Shown here: in pieces, positions 1-5,773 of the stretch
Layout of the letters: each line of letters begins with the position of its first letter
Numbering within the stretch: the stretch's first letter is position 1
Origin: Pseudomonadota bacterium
Lineage (GTDB): Bacteria; Myxococcota_A; Polyangia; Polyangiales; Polyangiaceae
Assembly (NCBI GenBank): GCA_023411445.1
Contig: JAEYOT010000676.1
Span: forward strand, 1-13,102
Reading direction: 5' to 3'
DNA length: 13,102 bases
The notes under the pieces: model-generated
The model's input: the letters and a program-made list of their open reading frames with translations, nothing else
Told to the model about the DNA's origin: nothing
Database searches by the model: none
Made by a program: the position numbers and the translations under genes

Positions 1-255
1 CTTGCTGAGCGGCTGTGCGTGCAGCACCACACGGCGGTGGCGCTGGTCGACAAGCTCGAGCAGCGCGCGCTGGTCGTGCGGGAGCGCAGCCAGGAGGATA
101 GGCGCGAGGTCTTGGTGCGGCTCACGGCAGACGGGACGAGCCTGCTCCGTGAGCTTTCGCTGCTGCACCGCGAGCAGCTCCAGCGCGTCGGGCCGGAAAT
201 GGTCGAGGCGCTGAGCCGCATCCTGGGCACCTGGGACAGCGCCATCACAGCCTAA
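1..255 (+). CDS. MarR-family transcriptional regulator, C-terminal part (5' end outside window)
   Basis: The open frame runs in from the left edge and stops at TAA 253-255, so only the last 84 residues are visible. They read as the second half of a winged helix-turn-helix: a recognition-helix stretch (LAERLCVQHHTAVALVDKLE), then the wing signature in which E-R-S-Q-E-D-R-R leads into a beta strand (VLVRLTADG). The segment ends in an amphipathic helix typical of the MarR dimerisation region. The D-R-R followed by L-T-x-x-G is the classic MarR wing. MarR proteins are dimeric repressors or activators that respond to small ligands or oxidants. The ligand cannot be inferred because the N-terminal half is missing. 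No terminator is evident before the tRNA promoter region that follows. Confidence 0.85.
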   Translation, partial: LAERLCVQHHTAVALVDKLEQRALVVRERSQEDRREVLVRLTADGTSLLRELSLLHREQLQRVGPEMVEALSRILGTWDSAITA

Positions 256-289
256 ATTGACGGCCTCCTGGCTTTCTGACGCGGGGGGC

Positions 290-319
290 TTGCACGCCCC
301 GGGGCCCCTGAGGTAAAGA
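290..319 (+). promoter_or_regulatory. Possible sigma-70-type promoter for tRNA-Leu
   Basis: TTGCAC at 290-295 is a good -35 match. It is separated by 18 bases from TAAAGA at 314-319, a weak -10 match. Transcription from here would begin near 326, giving a leader of about 19 bases before the mature tRNA. The spacing is reasonable and the region is otherwise empty, but the -10 match is poor. Confidence 0.35.
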
Positions 320-344
320 CCCGGCCCCTTCGGTCACTACCTAA

Positions 345-428
345 GCAGCGGTGGTGGAACTGGCAGACACACCAGCTTGAGGTGCTGGCGCCGTAACTGG
401 CTTGGAGGTTCAAGTCCTCTCCGCTGCA
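345..428 (+). tRNA. tRNA-Leu, anticodon GAG
   Basis: The cloverleaf can be folded by hand. The acceptor stem GCAGCGG (345-351) pairs with CCGCTGC (421-427), and the discriminator base is A428. The D stem GTG/CAC is 354-356/368-370. The anticodon stem CCAGC/GCTGG (372-376/384-388) encloses a 7-base loop with anticodon GAG at 379-381. A long variable arm (389-403, GCC/GGC stem) makes it class II. The T stem (404-408/416-420) carries a TTCAAGT loop. Anticodon GAG, the A discriminator and the class II arm all agree with leucine (CUC and CUU codons). The terminal CCA is not encoded. The 84-base length is normal. Confidence 0.97.
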
Positions 429-430
429 CT

Positions 431-468
431 GAAACCGCCTGATGAAGAGTCAGGCGGTTTCGCTTTTT
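431..468 (+). terminator. Rho-independent terminator of tRNA-Leu
   Basis: A perfect 12-bp inverted repeat (GAAACCGCCTGA at 431-442 and its complement at 450-461) has a 7-base loop and is followed by TTTTT at 464-468. It begins two bases after the mature 3' end, so it is the tRNA terminator. Confidence 0.93.
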
Positions 469-597
469 GCGGGTCTGACCAACGACTTGGCGCGCGCTCC
501 TTCGCCGAGGGGTGGGGAGAGAATCTCGCGAAGGCAGCCAAGAACCGCCGACACGCCTGGAAGGCCGGACCTGACTGGGCCGTGCTCTCCGCGTCAC

Positions 598-835
598 GGG
601 AAGCTGCCGAGCTTCGGCGGCTGACCCGCGAGATCGAGACGTTCGCGAAGTGGGTGACGGGACGTATCGACGGAGCAGGGAGGTCCACGACGTTCGCCTG
701 TTCGACCGCAGCGCCGTGACCTCGTGGCTCGAACGCGCCGGCTTCGAGGTGCAGACGTCGACCGCGTACGGCGCGTTCAAGCTTGCGCAGCGTCGGGTCG
801 CCTGCTTCGCGAGTCGCCGCTCGCCTTCAGACTGA
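598..835 (+). pseudogene. Decayed C-terminal fragment of a class I SAM-dependent methyltransferase
   Basis: Two frames joined at base 650 read as the C-terminal end of a small SAM-dependent methyltransferase. One frame gives RRLTREIETFAK (ending at 650). The frame displaced by one base continues VGDGTYRRSREVHDVRLFD, then WLERAGFEVQTSTAYG and a final V-A-C-F-A-S-R-R, and stops at TGA 833-835. In this family a strand and helix of the form R-x-I-x-x-F is followed by G-x-x-Y-R-R-x-x-E-x-H-x-x-R-L, a W-L-x-x-A-G-F helix and a closing beta strand ending in basic residues, and all of these are in order here. The SAM-binding half (GxGxG) is absent and I see no credible start. The fragment therefore looks like a remnant left by deletion plus a one-base loss. 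A sequencing error could explain the frameshift but not the missing half. The 5' limit is approximate. Confidence 0.55.
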
Positions 836-1057
836 GCACCTGCCCAACGCGCTGAGCGTCAGTAGAGCTTGGCGACTGCTGGTGCCGGGAGGCTCATCGC
901 CGATCACCAAGTGCCGCCAGACCGGAAAGCGGGCACTGAAACCGAGCTCCGTGACGCCCAGCCCACAAGGTGGGCAGACCTTTTCACGAACGCGGGCCGG
1001 GGGCACTTCGGAAGGCGTCCCTGCGCCGACGGCTGCGGCGCGCTATCTTTGCGAGCC
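836..1057. other. Non-coding stretch upstream of the sigma factor gene
   Basis: The frame of the sigma factor stays open through part of this stretch, but the translated peptide is low-complexity and resembles no family, so I treat it as non-coding. It contains a small hairpin (GCCCAC-AAG-GTGGGC, 961-975), followed shortly by CCTTTT, and a looser inverted pair AGTGCC/GGCACT near 910-937. The sigma factor promoter should lie here. The only -10-like element I see is TATCTT at 1044-1049. Confidence 0.4.
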
Positions 1058-1636
1058 ATGACAGAGGTCGTCGAAGCTCCGCTGAGCCCCGAGGTCGTGC
1101 TGGCTCTCGTCGGCAACCACCGGGAATTCTTGGGCTTCCTGCAAAAGCGTGTCGGTGACCGCGCGCTCGCCGAAGACATCCTGCAGGAGGCCTTCGTGCG
1201 CGGCTTGAACAAGCTCGGGACGCTACAGGAAGGCGAATCGGTGACGGCCTGGTTCTATCGCATCCTGCGCAACGCCGTGATCGACTATCACCGCCGCCGC
1301 GCGTCGGCGGACAGGCGGCTGGAGGCGTTCGCCCACGAGCTGGAGCAGCACGCCGAGCCGGAAGCGGAGCTCGGCGGCGCGGTCTGTCAGTGCATCAAGC
1401 AGCTCGCGGCGACGCTCAAGCCGGAGTACGCCGAGGCGCTGCGTCGCGTGGAGCTGGATGAAGTGCCGGTGAAGGACTACGCGACCGAAGCCGGGATTAC
1501 CAGCAACAACGCGGCCGTCCGTGTCTTTCGCGCGCGTGAGGCCTTGCGCCGGCAAGTCACGCGCTCCTGCGGCACGTGCGCTGAGCACGGCTGCCTGGAT
1601 TGCACCTGCCAGCCTGCGACGGGCGGCTGTCACTAA
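1058..1636 (+). CDS. ECF sigma factor with C-terminal cysteine-rich domain (CorE-like, ECF44 type)
   Basis: A 192-residue RNA polymerase sigma factor of the extracytoplasmic-function class. Region sigma-2 spans about 20-82, with the core-binding helix DILQEAFVRGLNK and the -10 recognition helix ending W-F-Y-R-I-L-R-N-A-V-I-D-Y-H-R-R-R. Region sigma-4 spans about 112-166, ending in the helix-turn-helix NNAAVRVFRAREALRR. Two features go beyond a normal ECF: a C110-x-C112 pair in the linker between the two regions, and a tail with Cys at 171, 174, 179, 182, 184 and 191 plus His177 and His192 (core CGTCAEHGCLDCTC). In Myxococcus the CorE-type proteins with this layout are controlled directly by metals (copper for CorE, cadmium and zinc for CorE2) and need no anti-sigma factor. 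None is seen beside this gene. Start chosen at ATG 1058 because sigma-2 begins soon after; no Shine-Dalgarno is visible. Which metal acts here cannot be read from the sequence. Confidence 0.9.
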   Translation: MTEVVEAPLSPEVVLALVGNHREFLGFLQKRVGDRALAEDILQEAFVRGLNKLGTLQEGESVTAWFYRILRNAVIDYHRRRASADRRLEAFAHELEQHAEPEAELGGAVCQCIKQLAATLKPEYAEALRRVELDEVPVKDYATEAGITSNNAAVRVFRAREALRRQVTRSCGTCAEHGCLDCTCQPATGGCH

Positions 1637-2040
1637 GTCTTCTTGTTGCTCTCCGGCCGATAGGCTCCGGCCAAGCGGCGAGCAGCGCTGCTGCGCACGC
1701 GATCCAGCGCGTTGGCGCTCATCATCTGCACGACCTCCAAGCGCCGCTCCGCGTACGCGAGCTGCAGCTCCGCGACCGACGCTGCGACCGCCGCATCAAC
1801 AGGCCGGTAACGGTAGCGCGCGTCGCCGCCGAGCGGGCTCACGCCGACCAGCGCGTCGCCGTGCACCAAGCCGGCCAACGCTGAGTCCACGTTCTCGAGC
1901 GAGGTCTCGAGCGCGAAGCTGAGCTCCCGACGGCTGTAGTCGCGCTCCGCGGAGCCGGCCAACAGCAGCAGCACAGCGAGCTCGTCGTAACTCGAAACGA
2001 AACGGTGCAGGAAGTCGCGCAACGATGCGGACGCAGTCAT
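1633..2040 (-). CDS. Small winged-helix-like protein of unknown function
   Basis: A 135-residue soluble protein (ATG at 2040; GGAG about 10 bases upstream). Residues 5-30 are helical (LRDFLHRF, YDELAVLLLL). Residues 35-62 fit a helix-turn-helix (SRRELSFALETSLENVDSAL then L-V-x-G-D-A-L-V). G-G-D-A-R-Y-R-Y-R-P at 71-80 looks like the wing strand ending in a Pro. Residues 82-125 form a long helical tail with A-Y-A-E-R-R-L-E-V-V. I recognise the overall pattern (helix, winged helix, YRY-P, then Y-x-E-R-R-x-x-V) from uncharacterised bacterial proteins but cannot name a function; DNA binding is inference. It lies 142 bases downstream of the response regulator on the same strand, so co-transcription is possible. 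Its TAG stop overlaps the sigma factor's TAA stop by three bases, tail to tail, leaving no room for a terminator between them. Confidence 0.7.
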   Translation of the reverse strand: MTASASLRDFLHRFVSSYDELAVLLLLAGSAERDYSRRELSFALETSLENVDSALAGLVHGDALVGVSPLGGDARYRYRPVDAAVAASVAELQLAYAERRLEVVQMMSANALDRVRSSAARRLAGAYRPESNKKT

Positions 2041-2120
2041 GGAGTCGCTGCTCCGACCATCGGCAGGTAACGCACGGTGCTGCACGCGCAGCAAGGCTCG
2101 TGCCGCAGGCGAAACAGCGC

Positions 2121-2142
2121 CCGCCAGCGTCAGCGCTGGCGG
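2121..2142 (-). other. 9-bp hairpin between response regulator and winged-helix gene
   Basis: CCGCCAGCG (2121-2129), loop TCAG, and CGCTGGCGG (2134-2142) form a perfect stem-loop just after the response regulator gene. On the minus strand it is followed by GCGCTGTTTC with only three Ts, so it is at best a weak terminator. It could instead stabilise a processed 3' end or attenuate read-through. A second inverted pair (GGCTCG 2141-2146, CGAGCC 2161-2166) sits on the gene side and would compete with it slightly. Confidence 0.45.
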
Positions 2143-2182
2143 CTCGCCAGTGTGCCCTTGCGAGCCACTGTGCCAAAACGAT

Positions 2183-3562
2183 TCAATCCGAGCTTCGGGA
2201 CGATGGCTCCACCCCGTACTCGCCGAGCTTCCGATACAGGGTGCGCCGCCCAATCCCCAGCGCCTGCGCCGCGAGCGATTTGTTGCCGCCCGCCGCCTGC
2301 AGCACGCGCAGGATGTAGCGCTTCTCCACCTCTTCCAGCGAGGCCATCTCGCTCAGGTCGTCGCCCGCCACCAGCACGTGCTTGGACTGAAAATCCCGGA
2401 TGCGCTCCGGCAAATCCTCGGCGCGCACGTGGTCGAAGCGGGTCAGCGCCACCCCGCGCTCGATCGCGTTACGTAGCTCGCGGATGTTGCCCGGCCAGGG
2501 ATAGGCCAAGAGCCGCTGCGCCGCCGACTCCGAGAGCCCGACGACGCCAGACTGCGCCTGCTGCGCGAACTGCGTCACGAAGGCTTGGGCCAAGAGCAGC
2601 ACGTCACTGCCGCGCGACCTGAGCGGCGGGATCGAGATGTGCACGACGTTCAAGCGATAGAACAGGTCCTCGCGGAAGCTGCCGTCTTGCACGGCTTGCT
2701 CGAGATCACGGTTGGTCGCCGCGACGATGCGCGCGTCGAACGGGACATCCCCGTCGGCGCCCACCGGCCGCACTTGGCGCGCCTCCAGCGCGCGCAGCAA
2801 CTTGACCTGCACCGAGAGCGGGACGTCACCGATCTCGTCCAGGAACAAGGTGCCGCCGTGCGCTTCGAGGAACATGCCTGGGCGCCGGCTGCGCGCGTCC
2901 GTAAAGGCGCCCTTCACGTGCCCGAACAGCTCGCTCTCCAGCAGCGCTTCCGGCAACGCGGAGCAGTTGACCGCGACGAACGGCTCGCTGCGGCGGCGGC
3001 TCTGCTCGTGGATGGCGCGCGCCGCCACCTCCTTGCCGGTGCCGGTCTCGCCCGTGATGAGCACGGTCGCGTCCGTGCGGGAGACGCGCTCGAGCACCGA
3101 GCGCATCTCCACGATGGCGGCGCTCTGGCCGATGATCTGGCCGCCCCAGCCAGCCTCGCCGGCGGCGGCGCGCAGGCGCTTCACCTCGGCCTTGAGCGCG
3201 TGGTGCCGAAGCGCGCGCTGCACCACCAACGCCAGCGCGTCGATGTCGAACGGCTTGGTGATGAAGTCGTACGCGCCGGCCCGCATGGCCTCCACCGCGC
3301 TGTCCATGCTGCCGAACGCGGTCACGACGATCACGGGCACGTCCGGCCAGCTGTCGGCAAAGCGGCTGCACAGGTCGATACCGCTGCCGCCGGCCATGTT
3401 CAGATCCGTCAACACCACCTGAGGCTCGAGCGAGCGAGCCACGGCCACGGCCTCGACCGAGTTTTTGGCGGTTGCCACCTCGCTCGCCACGCTGGATAGC
3501 CCGAGGGCGATCATGCGGGCCGTCGCTTCGTCGTCGTCAACTACCAGGATGCGCGCTGCCAT
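2183..3562 (-). CDS. NtrC-family sigma-54-dependent response regulator
   Basis: A 459-residue regulator with the full three-domain layout. The receiver (about 3-118) has acidic pocket D9-D10, phosphoacceptor D53 (LTDLNM), T81 and K103 (ITKPF). The AAA+ sigma-54 interaction domain (about 140-370) has Walker A GETGTGKE (171-178), Walker B GGTLFLDE (236-243) and arginines in [10 protein letters not shown] (296-305). A Fis-type helix-turn-helix (about 410-448) has [20 protein letters not shown]. Phosphorylation should drive oligomerisation and ATP-dependent opening of sigma-54 promoters. The sigma-54 contact loop reads GAFTDA (218-223) instead of GAFTGA; the essential F-T pair is kept. The ATG at 3562 lies inside the kinase gene (26-base overlap) with GAGGA just upstream, so it is translationally coupled to its partner. 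Targets are not identifiable here; I found no convincing -24/-12 promoter in the window. Confidence 0.96.
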   Translation of the reverse strand: MAARILVVDDDEATARMIALGLSSVASEVATAKNSVEAVAVARSLEPQVVLTDLNMAGGSGIDLCSRFADSWPDVPVIVVTAFGSMDSAVEAMRAGAYDFITKPFDIDALALVVQRALRHHALKAEVKRLRAAAGEAGWGGQIIGQSAAIVEMRSVLERVSRTDATVLITGETGTGKEVAARAIHEQSRRRSEPFVAVNCSALPEALLESELFGHVKGAFTDARSRRPGMFLEAHGGTLFLDEIGDVPLSVQVKLLRALEARQVRPVGADGDVPFDARIVAATNRDLEQAVQDGSFREDLFYRLNVVHISIPPLRSRGSDVLLLAQAFVTQFAQQAQSGVVGLSESAAQRLLAYPWPGNIRELRNAIERGVALTRFDHVRAEDLPERIRDFQSKHVLVAGDDLSEMASLEEVEKRYILRVLQAAGGNKSLAAQALGIGRRTLYRKLGEYGVEPSSRSSD

Positions 3563-4982
3563 TGGTCCTCATGGGCAACTTGATGACGAAGCTCGTTCCC
3601 TGCTCCGGCAGAGAAGAGACGTCGATACTGCCGCCGTGCTCAACTACGATGTCTCGGGTGACGCTCAGACCCAGCCCGGTACCTTCACCGGGTGGTTTGG
3701 TCGTGAAAAATGGCTCGAACATGCGCTCGCGAACGTCCGGACTGAGGCCGGATCCGTGGTCGCGGATCGTGAAGCTGACGGCGGGCCCGTCGCTGTGAAC
3801 GCCGAGCTCCACCTTCCCACCGGGAGGCGTGGCGTAGATCGCGTTCAGCATCACGTTGGTGAGCGCCTGCTGCAATTGATCCGGATCGGCCAGAATGGCG
3901 GTATCGGCGCGCTCGGCGTCCAGCGTGAGCTCCACGCCTTTCTCTTCGGCGAAGCTCTGCAGCATGGTGCGAGCGTGCTGCAGCAGGTCCACGCCCTGCA
4001 CCTCGGTGCGCTTCGCCGGCCGCCTTCGCGCGTAGTCCAGCACGCGACGCACGATGGTCGTGATGCGCCCGCACTGCGTGCCGATCGCGCTCAGGCTCTC
4101 GCGCGTGGCGGCTGCGTCCAGCTTGCCGCTGTTCAGCAGCTTGGCGTGGCCCGCGATCACGTTGAGCGGTGTCCCGATCTCGTGCGCCAGCACCGAGGCT
4201 AGCTTACCCAGCGTGGTGAGCCGCTCGGCGTGACGCAACTGTTCGAGCGCTTGTATCTTGGCTTCGGCTTCGGCCTGCGCGCGGCGCTGGGCGGCGCCGA
4301 GCTCCACGCTCATCGCGCGCAGCGCCCGGCCGAGCTCGCCGAACTCGTCTTGACGGTGCGTGGCGGTGAGCACGTCGAAGTGCCCGGCGCCGATGCGACG
4401 GGCGGCCGCGATCAGCTCTCGCACTGGCTGCCCCACCACGCGAGCGCCGATCAGCGCCATGGCCACGCCGCCCACCACCAACATAGCCAAGGCCGATGCC
4501 AAGGCGCTCCAGATGCCGCGCCAGATGTACTCGGCGCGGGAAGCCAGCGGCTGCGACAGCTCCATCGCTCCCGCCGGCTCGCCCATCACGGGCGCCGGCA
4601 CGTAGGTCACCAGTAGGTCCGCATTTTCACCGTCGCCAGCCGGTCGCACCAGCTGCAGCGCCGCGCCCGCTGCTGGCAACTTAGCGAGCTCGACGCCGAG
4701 GGCGGGCCGCAGGTGCTCCGGTGCGTCCGGACGCATGGAAACGTAGCGAACGCGGATGAACTCCCGGGTGGCGTCCACGCGGTCGGCCAGCAGCAGCGCG
4801 TCCTCCAGCGTACGGGAGCGCGCCAACGCGGCCCCTGCCGTCAAGCCGACGATGCGTTGGTCACGCCGCGCGTCGCGGTCGAACGCCTCGATTTCCGTGT
4901 GGACGTACCAAGCCGTGAAGCCGCCCACGACGGCAAAAACGCCCGCGAACAGCGCGAGCCCCAGCTTCGGTACGACCTTCAC
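3537..4982 (-). CDS. Membrane sensor histidine kinase (NtrB/ZraS-like), partner of the adjacent regulator
   Basis: About 481 residues from GTG 4982. Near the N-terminus is a membrane helix (LGLALFAGVFAVVGGFTAWYV, 7-27 truncated here to its core), then a sensor segment of roughly 130 residues outside the membrane. A second helix (about 157-179) leads into a HAMP-like region with P-V-R-E-L and E-F-G-E-L-G-R-A-L motifs (about 180-232). The dimerisation helix carries the phosphorylatable His267 in LAHEIGTPLN. The ATPase domain has the N box (N376 and N380 in QALTNVMLNAIYA), the G1 box DHGSGLS (about 408), the F box FEPFFTTK and the G2 box GEGTGLGLSV. The sensor part has no recognisable domain, so the signal is unknown. 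The frame stays open to GTG 5051, adding 23 hydrophilic residues; neither start has a good Shine-Dalgarno. I prefer 4982 because it places the membrane helix directly at the N-terminus. Confidence 0.94.
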   Translation of the reverse strand: MKVVPKLGLALFAGVFAVVGGFTAWYVHTEIEAFDRDARRDQRIVGLTAGAALARSRTLEDALLLADRVDATREFIRVRYVSMRPDAPEHLRPALGVELAKLPAAGAALQLVRPAGDGENADLLVTYVPAPVMGEPAGAMELSQPLASRAEYIWRGIWSALASALAMLVVGGVAMALIGARVVGQPVRELIAAARRIGAGHFDVLTATHRQDEFGELGRALRAMSVELGAAQRRAQAEAEAKIQALEQLRHAERLTTLGKLASVLAHEIGTPLNVIAGHAKLLNSGKLDAAATRESLSAIGTQCGRITTIVRRVLDYARRRPAKRTEVQGVDLLQHARTMLQSFAEEKGVELTLDAERADTAILADPDQLQQALTNVMLNAIYATPPGGKVELGVHSDGPAVSFTIRDHGSGLSPDVRERMFEPFFTTKPPGEGTGLGLSVTRDIVVEHGGSIDVSSLPEQGTSFVIKLPMRTNGSAHPGS

Positions 4983-5162
4983 GACGCTGAGCGGAACATA
5001 GCACTCACGAGCGGCGTCCAGCTGCGGCGATCCTGGCTCCTTTCGGCACACGCCAAAACGACGCGGGAGAGCTCAAATCTCACCAGATCGCGCGCGTAGA
5101 GCGCGAGCGTGGGCGGCCGAGGCGCTTGACCACGCGCCGGTTCATGTTACTCGTTGCCCCGC
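4983..5162. promoter_or_regulatory. Divergent intergenic region between kinase and His-rich/TonB operon
   Basis: About 180 bases separate the two divergent starts, so both promoters should be here unless the kinase begins at 5051. An inverted repeat TCGCGC-7-GCGCGA (5088-5106) is a candidate operator or simply GC-rich coincidence. On the plus strand TTGACC at 5126-5131 is a good -35, but no matching -10 stands at 17 bases; the nearest AT-rich hexamer is TTACTC at 5147-5152, spaced 15. No sigma-54 promoter (GG-N10-GC) with good flanks was found by eye. Confidence 0.35.
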
Positions 5163-5621
5163 ATGAACGGCGTCCGGCCGCAACGCGCACCTCGAGCTCA
5201 CCGAACGAGCTCGGCGCCGCTGCGCGCGCTGGCGGCGCTGCTCGCGGCTTGGCTCGGGCTGAGCTCGCTGGCGGAAGTGGCGCATTTCATGCTGATTCCG
5301 CACGCCGTGTGCGCCGAGCACGGCGAGCTCATCGAGCTGTCGCACGACAGCCATGACGCCGAGGCTCACGCGGCCGCCGCAGCGAGCGAGCCGGAAGCCG
5401 AGCAGGACGGAGCACGCCTCGGCGCCACGAACAGCGACGAGCACGACCACTGCCAGGCGCTCGCCACCGGCCAGCGTGAGCTCCTCTTACCCGGCGCCGT
5501 CGCCACGGCGCTCGTGCCCGCGCCCTCGGTTAGCCGCGCCAACGTCACGCCTATCACGCTGACGGCACCGACGCTCGCGCCCCTCGCGCTCGCGCCGAAG
5601 ACGTCGCCGCCCGCCGCGTGA
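5163..5621 (+). CDS. His-rich membrane-anchored or exported protein, first gene of the TonB-receptor cluster
   Basis: A 152-residue protein from ATG 5163; a TTG at 5154 would add three residues, and neither start has a clear Shine-Dalgarno. Residues 1-18 are basic. One hydrophobic segment (LRALAALLAAWLGLSSLAEV, 20-40) acts as signal peptide or membrane anchor. The following stretch holds eight histidines and two cysteines: H41, H47, C50, H53, H61, H64, H69, H94, H96 and C97, with the clusters HAVCAEHGE, HDSHDAEAH and DEHDHC. The C-terminus is rich in Pro, Ala and Thr and ends APKTSPPAA. I do not recognise a named family; small His-rich exported proteins placed before TonB receptors are familiar from metal-uptake loci. 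Periplasmic metal binding or sensing is inference from composition and position only. It is separated from the receptor gene by 152 bases, so it may be co-transcribed. Confidence 0.75.
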   Translation: MNGVRPQRAPRAHRTSSAPLRALAALLAAWLGLSSLAEVAHFMLIPHAVCAEHGELIELSHDSHDAEAHAAAAASEPEAEQDGARLGATNSDEHDHCQALATGQRELLLPGAVATALVPAPSVSRANVTPITLTAPTLAPLALAPKTSPPAA

Positions 5622-5773
5622 AGCCTCGCTCACACTGAGCCACTCGTTCGCGTCGGGCGCCCCATCGCGCGCTCGTCGCTCCGTGCACCCCCACGCGCTT
5701 CGCTGCTCAAGAGCCGCTCTCGCCGAGCTTTCGGCCGAGCTGCCCGGCTACTGCCCCCGCTCTGGATCTAGTC
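5622..5773 (+). other. Gap before the TonB receptor with an 8-base direct repeat
   Basis: No gene is supported here. GCCGAGCT occurs twice (5722-5729 and 5734-5741), with starts 12 bases apart, and the second copy overlaps a TCGGCCGA palindrome at 5731-5738. This may be part of a regulator site or chance in GC-rich DNA. I see no cobalamin or other riboswitch signature and no terminator. Confidence 0.3.

Noticed and set aside
337..780. A 147-codon minus-strand frame across the tRNA
   Set aside because: It would run through the tRNA-Leu and its terminator; it is a chance frame.
868..895. Possible sigma-54 (-24/-12) promoters near 870-895 and 5110-5125
   Set aside because: The GG and GC elements are spaced 9 or 11 bases apart instead of 10, or have poor flanks.
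961..983. Hairpin GCCCAC-AAG-GTGGGC followed by CCTTTT as a terminator
   Set aside because: The stem is only 6 bp, the T run is short and offset, and there is no intact gene upstream for it to terminate; listed only as part of the non-coding stretch.
869..1057. N-terminal extension of the sigma factor by 63 residues
   Set aside because: The extension has no similarity to sigma factors, and sigma-2 begins normally about 20 residues after the ATG at 1058.
2041..2253. Upstream extension of the winged-helix protein by 71 residues
   Set aside because: The extension overlaps the end of the response regulator in another frame and reads as low-complexity sequence; the ATG at 2040 has a plausible ribosome binding site.
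2585..3499. A 304-codon plus-strand open frame
   Set aside because: Antisense to the response regulator; composition is that of a shadow frame and no domain is visible.
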